64,000 nt of DNA, taken from positions 1,226,001 to 1,290,000 of the forward strand of contig NZ_LS483388.1 of NCBI RefSeq assembly GCF_900475415.1, read 5' to 3'. Made by a program: the position numbers and the translations under genes. The notes beneath the pieces were generated by a model. The model was not told where the DNA came from. It did no database searches and saw nothing but the letters and a program-made list of their open reading frames with translations. Shown here piece by piece: positions 55,555 to 63,578 of the stretch (its first letter is position 1; each line of letters starts with the position of its first letter). The DNA comes from Streptococcus porcinus (GTDB lineage Bacteria > Bacillota > Bacilli > Lactobacillales > Streptococcaceae).

Positions 55555-56235
55555 TTAGTCCTGATGACTTTCTCGATATTTCATCATTTTCTTTTTAAAA
55601 AGATCACCATTGGTTGGTGGAGTGATGGTAACCGCATTCGCTCCAGCATCAATAACAGCTTTGACGGTCTCATCTGTAGGGCCACCAGTGGCCATAATCG
55701 GTATGTCAGGAAATGATTGTCTAATTTTACGAACAACCTGAGGAGTATCTGGTCCGCAAGAAATATTTAAAATATCCACCCCTGCTGCAATCCGTCCCCT
55801 AATATCAGAATGTTCTGATACCACTGTATAAATAATGGGAATGTCAATGAAGTCTTCAATATCACGAATGGTTTCAACCTTTGTAGGCCCGTTAACAACT
55901 ACAGCATATGCCCCTTCTGACTCTGAAAAAAGGCTCATATTTGCTGAACGAAATCCTGTTGTTAAACCACCACCAACGCCAGCTAAAACTGGTACCGATG
56001 AAGCAATCATAATACTTTTTAAAATAGCTGGGTGCGGGGTAAAAGGGTAGACCGCCAAGACTGCATCAGCATCGCTATTAGCAATAATAGAAACATCTGT
56101 ACTAAATAAGACTGAACGTATCCGACGACCATAAATAAAAATTCCAGAACATTCCTGAATAACCTCTGGCATTTTTATCATCTCTTTCCGTAAATCCGAC
56201 ATAACAATTGGTGCTTCAAGTTTTCTAGCTGACAT
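55555..56235 (-). CDS. TIM-barrel family protein of unknown function
   Basis: A 226-residue protein with a beta/alpha-barrel pattern: VLAGVGGGLTTGF, then DILNISCGPDTP, and the phosphate-site-like IMATGGPTDETVKAVIDAGANAV. Streptococcal relatives are usually labelled simply hydrolase. I cannot name a reaction. It has an AGAAGGAGAA ribosome site and is 60 bases before the tRNA on the same strand. Confidence 0.65.
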   Translation of the reverse strand: MSARKLEAPIVMSDLRKEMIKMPEVIQECSGIFIYGRRIRSVLFSTDVSIIANSDADAVLAVYPFTPHPAILKSIMIASSVPVLAGVGGGLTTGFRSANMSLFSESEGAYAVVVNGPTKVETIRDIEDFIDIPIIYTVVSEHSDIRGRIAAGVDILNISCGPDTPQVVRKIRQSFPDIPIMATGGPTDETVKAVIDAGANAVTITPPTNGDLFKKKMMKYRESHQD

Positions 56236-56416
56236 CTTTCTCCTTCTACATTTCGTTTTTCTTTAATATTTTATCACAGACTGAACGTTTTCGACTGTCA
56301 AAGACTCAACATTATTCATAATTCTTAACCTTAGCAAATAGCTTTCACTGTTACCCTATAACTGACTGTCCTTAATAATATTAGTGAGCATCTAGGTATT
56401 TACATTTTTTAACACT

Positions 56417-56452
56417 AAAAACCAGCCTGTGTTTTATCACAAGCTGGTTTTT
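56417..56452 (-). terminator. Intrinsic terminator after rplS
   Basis: AAAAACCAGCTTGTG pairs with CACAGGCTGGTTTTT around ATAAAA on the minus strand. Confidence 0.88.
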
Positions 56453-56490
56453 CAATTTCTGTCGACTTATAGATACCTTTGGTAGCTAAA

Positions 56491-56838
56491 TTAACGACGG
56501 ATTTCTTTAATACGTGCTGCTTTACCTTGTAATGCACGTAAGTAGTAAAGTTTAGCGCGACGAACTTTACCGTAACGGATAACTTCAATTTTATCTACAC
56601 GTGGAGTGTGGATTGGGAAAGTACGCTCAACACCGATACCACTTGAAATTTTACGAACAGTGTACATCTCAGAAATGCCTTGTCCTTTACGTGAAATAAC
56701 AACACCTTCAAAGATCTGGATACGTTCGCGAGTACCTTCGACAACTTTTGCGTGAACACGTACGGTGTCACCAGCGCGGAACTCAGGGATATCAGTACGA
56801 AGTTGACCTTCAGTCAAACTTTGGATTAATGGATTCAT
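56491..56838 (-). CDS. rplS: 50S ribosomal protein L19
   Basis: A 115-residue protein at the subunit interface. It begins [18 protein letters not shown], has [16 protein letters not shown] and [10 protein letters not shown], and ends in [10 protein letters not shown]. It has its own promoter and a leader of about 88 bases. Confidence 0.97.
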   Translation of the reverse strand: MNPLIQSLTEGQLRTDIPEFRAGDTVRVHAKVVEGTRERIQIFEGVVISRKGQGISEMYTVRKISSGIGVERTFPIHTPRVDKIEVIRYGKVRRAKLYYLRALQGKAARIKEIRR

Positions 56839-56927
56839 TTTCTATTCTCCTATCTTACTAATCTTTAGAGCAACCTGATGACAGTCTAAGCGGATTAGCC
56901 GTAATTTCTATGTGTCCATCACACACA
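56839..56927 (-). promoter_or_regulatory. rplS leader, possible autoregulatory structure
   Basis: The leader of about 88 bases contains TTTGTGTGTGATGGACACATAG (short stem GTGTG/CACA) and GGCTAATCC before AGGAGAA. L19 leaders are known in Firmicutes, but I cannot confirm this one by eye. Confidence 0.3.
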
Positions 56928-56933
56928 AAGTGT

Positions 56934-56962
56934 ATTTTAACACATTTTACCAGACTTGTAAA
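56934..56962 (-). promoter_or_regulatory. Promoter of rplS
   Basis: TTTACA, 17 bases, TAAAAT on the minus strand. Confidence 0.75.
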
Positions 56963-56972
56963 GATATTTTCT

Positions 56973-58190
56973 TTACAAAATTAGTCTTTCCTGCTTACTA
57001 TAAATGCTATATTTACGATTGAGACTGTAGGCAAAAACAAGGGCTAGAAAGAAAAAAACAAAATTTTTCGAACCAAAAACTTCAAAGCCGATAAAAAGTG
57101 GTGCAAAAAAAGTATTTGTCGCACTTGAAAAAACACAAATATAACCAAGGGCAGCAACCAATTCAATTGGTAAACCAAAAAGTGGTGCTAAAACTGCGCC
57201 AAGGGAGGCTCCAATAGCAAATAAGGGAGTAACCTCTCCTCCTTGAAAACCAGCTGCAATCGTTATTACTGTAAGTACAAATTTAAAAAACCAATCATAA
57301 GTCAAAACTTGCTTTTCATTAAAAGCAGCAGCTATTAAATTTGTTCCTAAGCCACTATAGCGTCCTAGATGTAAAAGGATTAAAAGCAGGGATAAAAGGA
57401 ATCCAATAATCATAATTCGCTGATAGGGGTTCTCTAAAATGTGTGAGAAATAGCTTTTCAAACGTGATAAACTGATAGCAAAAGCATTTCCCACAATTCC
57501 AAATAATAAACCCAATATTAATATCTTAAAAAAGAGGTCTAGACTTAGCTCTAGGGGATACTTTAAAGCTACTGAAAATTTCTCTAGACCTAAGAAGTGA
57601 GTTGTCATAGAAGCTGTAAATGCTGCAATTGTTGTTGGGATAAGTGCTCTAAAGAAAACATGATCTAATAACAACAACTCTAAAGAAAACAAAACTGCTG
57701 CAATGGGAGTTTGAAATAAGCCAGCAAAACCAGCCGACATACCAATCACCAAATACAGACGAGAAGCATTTTCAAACTGACTAAATTTTGTAAAATAGTG
57801 TGCTAAGCTGGCACCTATTTGAACAGCTACACCTTCTCTTCCCGCGCTTCCTCCAAACAGATGTGTCATCCAAGTTGACAAAATAATTAGAGGGATTAAT
57901 ACGGGAGGAATCGCCTCTTCTTTCCCCTGCCCAACCTCAAAAAGCAAAGACATACCAGCTTTAGCTTTTCCTCCAAAACGGTCATAAAGAAAAATGATAA
58001 GTAAACCACTGATTGCTAAAAAAGGAATTAAGTATAAAAAATGAGTATCCCTAAAAGCTGATAATATAAGTAGGCCTTTTCCAAAAACAAAGTCTAAAAA
58101 ACCCACAAGAAAACCGATAATTATGGCAAATAGACTTAAAAATATGAGTCCTTGTTTTTTTGCTCTGGTGTCTATGCTAGTCTTTGTCAT
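56973..58190 (-). CDS. CLC-family antiporter, fluoride/proton (CLC-F/EriC-F) type
   Basis: A 405-residue polytopic membrane protein of the CLC superfamily. The usual chloride-filter GSGIP is absent; the equivalent stretch is KAKAGMSLLFE with Met80. GREGV (117-121) keeps the gating Glu119, and the third motif is GGEVTPLFAIG. This Met-for-Ser pattern and PLF motif mark the CLC-F clade, which expels fluoride. In S. pneumoniae the same site between chorismate mutase and rplS holds crcB/Fluc fluoride channels, which supports the role. No fluoride riboswitch is visible. It overlaps chorismate mutase by 14 bases. Confidence 0.78.
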   Translation of the reverse strand: MTKTSIDTRAKKQGLIFLSLFAIIIGFLVGFLDFVFGKGLLILSAFRDTHFLYLIPFLAISGLLIIFLYDRFGGKAKAGMSLLFEVGQGKEEAIPPVLIPLIILSTWMTHLFGGSAGREGVAVQIGASLAHYFTKFSQFENASRLYLVIGMSAGFAGLFQTPIAAVLFSLELLLLDHVFFRALIPTTIAAFTASMTTHFLGLEKFSVALKYPLELSLDLFFKILILGLLFGIVGNAFAISLSRLKSYFSHILENPYQRIMIIGFLLSLLLILLHLGRYSGLGTNLIAAAFNEKQVLTYDWFFKFVLTVITIAAGFQGGEVTPLFAIGASLGAVLAPLFGLPIELVAALGYICVFSSATNTFFAPLFIGFEVFGSKNFVFFFLALVFAYSLNRKYSIYSKQERLIL

Positions 58191-58455
58191 GAATTAACCT
58201 CTGGCATTGATAAAGGCGAGAATAGGTCATAACGGACTCAAAGGTAGCTAAAATCGTTTTCTCATAATCAGCATTTTGGATATTTTTAGAAACCATTTCC
58301 AGAATAGCTGTCTCGCGTTGCTGGTTTAAAACTTCAATCTGTTCACGTTTTTTATAAGCTGCAATCTGATTAATCAAGTCCATTCGCTTTTCTAATAAAA
58401 TAACTAGTTGAGCATCAATATGATCAATCTCTCGACGAAGTTGCTCTAGATCCAT
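58177..58455 (-). CDS. Chorismate mutase (AroQ-type)
   Basis: A 92-residue all-helical mutase turning chorismate into prephenate for Phe and Tyr synthesis. The N-terminal helix LEQLRREIDHIDAQLVILLEKR has the active-site Arg residues, and YKKREQIEVLNQQRE follows. It is monofunctional, with no prephenate dehydratase domain. Its end overlaps the CLC gene. Confidence 0.9.
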   Translation of the reverse strand: MDLEQLRREIDHIDAQLVILLEKRMDLINQIAAYKKREQIEVLNQQRETAILEMVSKNIQNADYEKTILATFESVMTYSRLYQCQRLIHDKD

Positions 58456-58518
58456 AGATTTCCTACTTTCTTTTTTTATTTTTCTAGATTATAAGAAAAA
58501 TTAGCTAACAAAACAATA

Positions 58519-58544
58519 AAAATACTAGGAATTCCTAGTATTTT
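58519..58544. terminator. Bidirectional-looking terminator after flavodoxin
   Basis: A perfect palindrome of 26 bases centred on GGAATTCC with AAAATACTA arms. On the minus strand the outer TTTT acts as a short U tract after the flavodoxin gene. Confidence 0.7.
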
Positions 58545-58566
58545 GCTTTACAAACCTTATCTGTTA

Positions 58567-59016
58567 TTAGATAGCTTCTACGGCTTCTGACATTTTTTCA
58601 GCAAAAAATTCCAGCTTCTCAATATCTTCTTCTTCAGCTGCTAAATCAACTTTAACAGAATCAGCTCCTTTTCTTGCACCGGTTAGAGCAAATTGTTCTT
58701 CAAATTCATCTACTGATTTACAGAAATAATCATAGAAGGTATCACCAGAACCAACAACACCATAGATTTTCCCAGATAAGTCTAAATCTTGTAAATCCTC
58801 ATAGAAGTCTACAATCTCATCAGGTAAATCACCATCGCCATAAGTATAAGTTGCAACAATTGCTATATCAGCATCTTCAAAATCTGAAGCATCTACTGAG
58901 GTACATTCGTCAATCTCTACGTCATGTCCAAGTTCTTGCAATTTACTTGCAACGATATCAGCAATTTCTTCAGTATTTCCTGTCATGCTGGCATAAACGA
59001 TCTTTGCTAATGCCAT
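58567..59016 (-). CDS. Flavodoxin
   Basis: A 149-residue FMN electron carrier. The phosphate loop SMTGNTEE, the FMN-stacking region TYTYGDGDLPDE and GSGDTFYDYFC are all present. ATG at 59016 has a GGAGGAAA ribosome site. The flavodoxin-chorismate mutase-fluoride exporter-rplS order matches that of other streptococci. Confidence 0.94.
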   Translation of the reverse strand: MALAKIVYASMTGNTEEIADIVASKLQELGHDVEIDECTSVDASDFEDADIAIVATYTYGDGDLPDEIVDFYEDLQDLDLSGKIYGVVGSGDTFYDYFCKSVDEFEEQFALTGARKGADSVKVDLAAEEEDIEKLEFFAEKMSEAVEAI

Positions 59017-59044
59017 AATTTCCTCCAAAAACTAAACTGCTCTT

Positions 59045-59053
59045 ATTTTACCA
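59045..59053 (-). promoter_or_regulatory. Extended -10 promoter of flavodoxin
   Basis: TGGTAAAAT on the minus strand, about 29 bases before the ATG. Confidence 0.55.
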
Positions 59054-59194
59054 CACTTTTTTGAGAAAAGCATCTGCATTTTAAGATAGCTTCTATTTCC
59101 TAAGACCTTGATTAAAAATTAGTCAAAAAGACTTGGGCCTGACCTTTATAATAAGCTCTTTCTTACACTCTACTACTACCGATAGAATTCATCT

Positions 59195-59287
59195 ATGACA
59201 TTTCCAAAAAAGGACACTTCTTACATCAAGTATAAACTTCATCTTGCTTTGGTAATTTTATCTTTTGTTTTAGCTACTTCTTTTTGA
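59195..59287 (+). CDS. Tiny putative membrane peptide (30 residues) or gene remnant
   Basis: ATG to TGA encodes MTFPKKDTSYIKYK followed by a hydrophobic stretch (HLALVILSFVLATSF). That is signal-peptide or single-helix character. There is no good ribosome site. It could be a small membrane peptide, or the N-terminus of a truncated exported protein. It ends inside the GST promoter. Confidence 0.25.
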   Translation: MTFPKKDTSYIKYKLHLALVILSFVLATSF

Positions 59288-59293
59288 TATGAT
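59265..59293 (+). promoter_or_regulatory. Promoter of the GST gene
   Basis: TTGTTT, 17 bases, TATGAT on the plus strand, about 31 bases before the ATG. Confidence 0.65.
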
Positions 59294-59323
59294 GATTTTA
59301 AGAAAAATTAGGAGGATAAACCT

Positions 59324-60103
59324 ATGTCTGAATATCAACTCCCAACTGTTTGGGAAAACACTGCTAAAGAAACTGACAACAATCAGCCAACAGCCGGAAG
59401 CCGTTTCAAGCAAGTTATACCAAAAGGCAATGCTCCTTTTCAACTATATACCTTAGGAACTCCAAATGGCATCAAACCCTTAATCATGCTCGAAGAACTA
59501 AAGGAATTAGGCATTGAAGAAAGTCAATATGACGCCTTCAAAATTAAGATTGACCAAGGTCAACAATTTGGTAGTGATTTTGTTGCCATCAATCCTAACT
59601 CAAAAATTCCTGCCTTAGTTGATCAGAGTACAGAGAAATCAATTCGTATTTTTGAATCAGCGAATATCTTGCTTTACCTAGCTGACAAGTTTCAGTCTTT
59701 AATCAGCTCCGACTGGAGTACACGGACCGAAACACTTAATTGGCTCTTTTGGCAAACTGGAGCCGCCCCTTTTGTTGGCGGTGGATTTGGCCACTTCTTC
59801 CATTATGCTCCAGAGAAACTACAATATCCCATTAACCGTTACACTATGGAGACAAAGCGTCAGTTAGATCTTTTGGATAGAGAACTAGCTAGCAAAGATT
59901 ATATTGTAGGTAATGAGTATAGCATTGCCGATATTGCCATTTGGTCTTGGTATGGACAACTCGCCCTTGATGATCTCTATAAAGATGCTGGTACGTTTCT
60001 TGATGTAACAGAATATCAAAACCTTCAAGCGTGGGCAAGACGGATATCGAAAAGGCCTGCTGTTAAACGGGCTTTGGCTTGTCAGCTAACGGATATTAAC
60101 TAA
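59324..60103 (+). CDS. Glutathione S-transferase, YghU-type
   Basis: A 259-residue GST with the YghU-like extended N-terminus (NQPTAGSRFKQVIPKG), a thioredoxin-fold domain (PFQLYTLGTPNGIKP, NPNSKIPALVD, IFESANILLYLA) and a helical C-terminal domain (TGAAPFVGGGFGHFF, YSIADIAIW). Family members use glutathione or glutathione disulfide; streptococci import or make glutathione. It has GGAGG as ribosome site and stands alone. Confidence 0.9.
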   Translation: MSEYQLPTVWENTAKETDNNQPTAGSRFKQVIPKGNAPFQLYTLGTPNGIKPLIMLEELKELGIEESQYDAFKIKIDQGQQFGSDFVAINPNSKIPALVDQSTEKSIRIFESANILLYLADKFQSLISSDWSTRTETLNWLFWQTGAAPFVGGGFGHFFHYAPEKLQYPINRYTMETKRQLDLLDRELASKDYIVGNEYSIADIAIWSWYGQLALDDLYKDAGTFLDVTEYQNLQAWARRISKRPAVKRALACQLTDIN

Positions 60104-60105
60104 AG

Positions 60106-60131
60106 AGTGATGGAAAATTCCATCACTTTTT
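60106..60131 (+). terminator. Intrinsic terminator after the GST gene
   Basis: AGTGATGGAA, AA loop, TTCCATCACT, then TTTTTC on the plus strand. Confidence 0.87.
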
Positions 60132-60220
60132 CTCAGATAAATTTTTATAAAACTTGCGGACCAAATCTGAAAAGATAATAAGTTAATAAATACTAGAAAA
60201 GAGCGTGAGGAGAGGGATAT

Positions 60221-60274
60221 ATGACTAACATCAATAAAGCACTTCTTTCTAATACCGACTCCTTTAATCATTAA
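60221..60274 (+). CDS. Tiny ORF (17 codons) with strong ribosome site
   Basis: GAGGAGAGGG precedes ATG with good spacing; the ORF MTNINKALLSNTDSFNH ends at TAA. A short inverted repeat (ATTAA..CTAT / ATAG..TTAAT) follows. It may be a leader peptide, a small protein, or the surviving start of a deleted gene. No relative recognised. Confidence 0.35.
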   Translation: MTNINKALLSNTDSFNH

Positions 60275-60338
60275 CACTATTTGATAGTTAATGTCATTTA
60301 TGCAAAAGCTTTTCTAAGTGAATGACTTATTGCAAATA

Positions 60339-60347
60339 TGTTATAAT
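60339..60347 (+). promoter_or_regulatory. Extended -10 promoter of the elaA-like gene
   Basis: TGTTATAAT, 34 bases before the ATG at 60382. Confidence 0.6.
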
Positions 60348-60381
60348 ATGACCATTAAGTAGGGTGAGGAGAGAAAAACCT

Positions 60382-60816
60382 ATGTGGATGGTAAAAAGTT
60401 TTAAAGAGCTTAGTCGAGAGCAACTCTTTGCAATACTAAAAGTACGCGTGGAGGTCTTTGTTGTTGAGCAGAACTGTGCCTATCCAGAGATTGATGAACT
60501 GGACAAGACTGCAATACATCTTTTTAAAATAGATGAGTTTGGACAAGTAATGGCTTACTGTCGCCTAATCCCTACTGCAAGTGAAATCAAGCTAGGACGC
60601 GTCTTAGTAGGAAAGAATTATCGTCAGTTAGGTCTCGGACGTGATTTAGTTCATCACGCTTTAGGCTATTGCGCCAAGAAATATCCCGAAAAACCAGTCT
60701 ATGCACAAGCGCAAGCTTATTTAGAAAACTTCTATAATTCTTTTGGATTTTTCAGTACATCAGAGGTTTACCTTGAAGATAATATTCCCCATATTGATAT
60801 GATTAAAATAGATTAG
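60382..60816 (+). CDS. GNAT acetyltransferase, ElaA-like
   Basis: A 144-residue acetyltransferase of the ElaA type: VRVEVFVVEQNCAYPEIDELD, LGRVLVGKNYRQLGLGRDL (acetyl-CoA loop) and YLENFYNSFGF. Substrate unknown. ATG at 60382 follows GAGGAGA; the frame also has GTG at 60364. It ends eight bases before pde2 and is likely cotranscribed with it. Confidence 0.88.
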   Translation: MWMVKSFKELSREQLFAILKVRVEVFVVEQNCAYPEIDELDKTAIHLFKIDEFGQVMAYCRLIPTASEIKLGRVLVGKNYRQLGLGRDLVHHALGYCAKKYPEKPVYAQAQAYLENFYNSFGFFSTSEVYLEDNIPHIDMIKID

Positions 60817-60824
60817 AGGATATC

Positions 60825-61757
60825 ATGACCATTTACCAACAAATTTTGGATGAAATTATAAAAAGTGAGACAATTATTATTCACCGCCACCAGAATCCCG
60901 ACCCAGATGCTATCGGCAGCCAAGTTGGCTTAAAAGAACTAATTTTAGCTAATTTTCCTGACAAGAGAGTTTTAGCTACGGGTTTTGATGAACCAAGTCT
61001 CGTTTGGATTGCCCAAATGGATCCTGTCACTGACGACGATTATCGTGATGCACTTGTAATTGTGACTGATACGGCAAATCGCCCTAGAATTGATAATCCT
61101 AGATATTGCAATGGAAAAAAATTAATCAAAATTGATCACCACCCAAATGATGATGTCTATGGCGATATTTCTCTAGTTGATACTACAGCCTCAAGTGCCA
61201 GTGAAATTATTGCTGATCTTGCTTTTAGTCTCAATTTAACATTATCTGCCAAGGCTGCATCCTTACTTTATACAGGAATTGTAGGCGATACAGGACGTTT
61301 TCTCTACCCAGCAACTACTGCTAAAACTTTTCACATAGCTTCTAAACTTAGAGAATACCAATTTGATTTTGCAACGATTTCACGCCAAATCGATTCTTTT
61401 CCCTTCAAAATTGCTAAATTACAAGGCTATGTCTTCGATCACTTAGAAGTTGATAAAAATGGTGTTGCGCGGGTAGTTCTGAGTCAAGAAACGTTAAAAT
61501 CCTTCGATATTTCAGAAGCTGAAAGCTCAGCTATCGTCTCTGCACCAGGGAAAATTGATATGGTTAGCGTTTGGGCTATCTTTGTTCAACATGAAGATGG
61601 TAGCTTCAGAGTACGGATGCGCAGTAAAGAAAAAACAATTAATCAAATCGCTAAAGCCCATGAAGGAGGCGGGCACCCCTTAGCCAGTGGTGCTAATTCC
61701 TATAGCCTAGCAGAAAACGAGCAGATTTATCGAGAAATGCAAGCACTCTTTGATTAG
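60825..61757 (+). CDS. pde2: DHH/DHHA1 phosphodiesterase, Pde2/NrnA-like
   Basis: A 310-residue stand-alone DHH-DHHA1 protein: NPDPDAIGSQ, VTDTANRPR, IDHHPND and C-terminal GGGHPLASGA are the metal and substrate motifs. S. pneumoniae Pde2, next to rpmE as here, degrades pApA (and some c-di-AMP) to AMP; NrnA relatives also act on nano-RNA and pAp. Cytoplasmic. Cotranscribed after the ElaA-like gene. Confidence 0.9.
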   Translation: MTIYQQILDEIIKSETIIIHRHQNPDPDAIGSQVGLKELILANFPDKRVLATGFDEPSLVWIAQMDPVTDDDYRDALVIVTDTANRPRIDNPRYCNGKKLIKIDHHPNDDVYGDISLVDTTASSASEIIADLAFSLNLTLSAKAASLLYTGIVGDTGRFLYPATTAKTFHIASKLREYQFDFATISRQIDSFPFKIAKLQGYVFDHLEVDKNGVARVVLSQETLKSFDISEAESSAIVSAPGKIDMVSVWAIFVQHEDGSFRVRMRSKEKTINQIAKAHEGGGHPLASGANSYSLAENEQIYREMQALFD

Positions 61758-61784
61758 ATAATTTTTTAATTTTAAGTAAAAGGC

Positions 61785-61813
61785 TTGTCAAAATAAGATA
61801 AGTTTGATAAACT
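61785..61813 (+). promoter_or_regulatory. Promoter of rpmE
   Basis: TTGTCA, 17 bases, TAAACT on the plus strand, predicting a leader of about 50 bases. Confidence 0.7.
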
Positions 61814-61829
61814 AGACTAGTTAATAACT

Positions 61830-61852
61830 ATGGGCAAAGGCACCATGGCAGA
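61830..61852 (+). promoter_or_regulatory. Small hairpin in the rpmE leader
   Basis: ATGGGC, AAAG loop, GC(A)CCAT with one bulge, between promoter and ribosome site (AAAGGAAA). Leaders that bind L31 are known in Firmicutes; whether this is one is inference. Confidence 0.3.
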
Positions 61853-61870
61853 AAGGAAATTATTTTAAAG

Positions 61871-62131
61871 ATGAGAAAAGACATCCATCCAGATTATCGT
61901 CCAGTTGTATTTTTAGATACAACTACAGGTTACCAGTTCCTTAGTGGATCTACTAAATCAAGCAACGAAACTGTTGAGTTTGAAGGTGAAACTTATCCAC
62001 TTATTCGTGTAGAAATTTCATCAGATTCTCACCCATTCTATACAGGACGTCAAAAATTTACACAAGCAGACGGACGTGTCGATCGTTTCAACAAAAAATA
62101 CGGTCTCAAAGACGCAAACGCAGCAAAATAA
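61871..62131 (+). CDS. rpmE2: 50S ribosomal protein L31 type B
   Basis: An 86-residue L31 of the zinc-free type: no Cys in the protein, with [27 protein letters not shown] and [11 protein letters not shown]. It sits at the intersubunit bridge. It has its own promoter and terminator, next to pde2 as in S. pneumoniae. Confidence 0.96.
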   Translation: MRKDIHPDYRPVVFLDTTTGYQFLSGSTKSSNETVEFEGETYPLIRVEISSDSHPFYTGRQKFTQADGRVDRFNKKYGLKDANAAK

Positions 62132-62144
62132 GGCAAAAATATAT

Positions 62145-62172
62145 AACCACTTCTTCTCAGAAGTGGTTTTTT
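62145..62172 (+). terminator. Intrinsic terminator after rpmE
   Basis: AACCACTTCT, TCTC loop, AGAAGTGGTT, then TTTT on the plus strand. Confidence 0.9.
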
Positions 62173-62208
62173 AATATCAAAAATTCCTTAGTTTAAAATG
62201 TTAGATTC

Positions 62209-62326
62209 TCATAAAACTAAACTTAACACGATAAGAACTTCTTTTTCATCAAGTAATGTTTCCAAATCATTTGATGGTTTAATTGATATCACATATAGCC
62301 TAACCTAATGTGTCATCAAATACCAT
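62209..62326 (-). pseudogene. Possible decayed coding remnant after the PTS IIA gene
   Basis: On the minus strand ATG at 62326 reads MVFDDTLG and stops; after a one-base shift near 62300 it continues as RLYVISIKPSNDLETLL, then DEKEVLIV, to a TGA at 62209. Protein-like but unrecognised. It may be what remains of a gene that once followed the PTS. Confidence 0.3.
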
Positions 62327-62347
62327 TAATTAAAACGCAACAAATAC

Positions 62348-62755
62348 TTATAATTCATCTTCCTCATCATTATTTTGCTCTAGTAAGGTATTTACAAAAT
62401 GAATATTTTCTTGAGCAAATCTCTTTAAATCAATCTCTTGGTCCAACATTTGACTATTTAGAAAAGCAATTATCATAGGCATATTCATCCCGGCGTAGAG
62501 TTCAAAATGATGACCCGCCATCAATAACTGCGTAGCAACATTGCAAGGAGTTCCTCCCAATAAGTCTGCAAAAATAAGGAAGTCCCCTTCAATATTATTA
62601 ATGATTGTTAACAATTTTTTTCTAAAATCCTCTGCTCCTTCAATAGTCTCTAAACCAACCGAAAAAATAGTATTTTGTGGCCCCATTATCATTTCCGTTG
62701 ATTTTTTCAGCTCATGACAAAAATGACCGTGACTAATTAATATAAGACTTTTCAC
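62348..62755 (-). CDS. PTS mannose-family EIIA component
   Basis: A 135-residue EIIA-Man domain. The phosphorylated His is in LILISHGHF (about residue 9), and LLGGTPCNVA is the family loop. It passes phosphate from HPr to an EIIB not seen in the window. It is the last gene of IIC-IID-IIA, four bases after IID. The sugar is unknown; amino sugars, hyaluronan pieces, mannose or sorbose are all possible. Confidence 0.92.
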   Translation of the reverse strand: MKSLILISHGHFCHELKKSTEMIMGPQNTIFSVGLETIEGAEDFRKKLLTIINNIEGDFLIFADLLGGTPCNVATQLLMAGHHFELYAGMNMPMIIAFLNSQMLDQEIDLKRFAQENIHFVNTLLEQNNDEEDEL

Positions 62756-62759
62756 TCTT

Positions 62760-63578
62760 CTAAACTCCTAATATTTTGAAATAAGCCATAATAATGGCAA
62801 AAATGATGATCGCAAATATGGCCTTTGTTGGTGTCATCCCTTTCCTACCAAGGAGCCAAAAAACAGCTCCAGTAAAAATAGCTGGAAGCAAGCGAGGGAA
62901 AATAGTATTTAATAAGTCTTGAATATCAATTACTTTCGAACCGATTTTGGGAGCTGCTGTAAATTTAAAATTAATCATGGTAGCAATCAAAGCACCCACC
63001 ATGAAGACCCCCATAACGGAGGCAGCATCAACCAAGGAAGATAACCTGTCACGCATGGTTGTCACCAACTTTGTTCCTTCCTTATAAGCAACTTCCAGCT
63101 GTTTCCATCGAAAAACGTTAATCAACATTTGAACACTGACCCACATCAAAATACCAATAATCCCTGACCATATACCGTCTTTTGCTAAACCAGCTGCAAT
63201 TGAACCCATAATTGCTGGGATTAAAGAGACAAAGACAGAATCGCCAATTGGTGCAAAGGGTCCCATTAAGCCAGTTTTGACTCCATTTACAGCGTCTCTA
63301 GCTTGGATACCTTCATTTTCTTCCAGTGCCAAATCAATCCCCGTAATAATGGTATGAAAAAAATTTGAAGTATTGAAGAATTGTGTATGAACAACCATCA
63401 TTTCTTTTAATTCTGGACTATTATCACCATATAACTTGCGTAATTGTGGCAAAATCATATAGAGATAACCTGACCCTTGCATGCGTTCATAATTCCAACC
63501 CCATTGGAAAGTAAATAAACTTCTTTTATTAATTTGTTTAAAATCTTGCTTACTTAATTTATAATCAGATTTCATCAT
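62760..63578 (-). CDS. PTS mannose-family EIID component
   Basis: A 272-residue EIID with the family core: FQWGWNYERMQGSGYLY, HTQFFNTSNFF and GLMGPFAPIGDS, and C-terminal membrane helices. With EIIC it forms the sugar channel. I chose ATG at 63578; GTG at 63593 is possible. It overlaps the IIC gene slightly. Confidence 0.93.
   Translation of the reverse strand: MMKSDYKLSKQDFKQINKRSLFTFQWGWNYERMQGSGYLYMILPQLRKLYGDNSPELKEMMVVHTQFFNTSNFFHTIITGIDLALEENEGIQARDAVNGVKTGLMGPFAPIGDSVFVSLIPAIMGSIAAGLAKDGIWSGIIGILMWVSVQMLINVFRWKQLEVAYKEGTKLVTTMRDRLSSLVDAASVMGVFMVGALIATMINFKFTAAPKIGSKVIDIQDLLNTIFPRLLPAIFTGAVFWLLGRKGMTPTKAIFAIIIFAIIMAYFKILGV

Noticed and set aside
58456..58566. Fluoride riboswitch upstream of the chorismate mutase-CLC pair
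   Set aside because: I looked for the GG-rich crcB-type core on the minus strand and saw none, here or upstream of flavodoxin.
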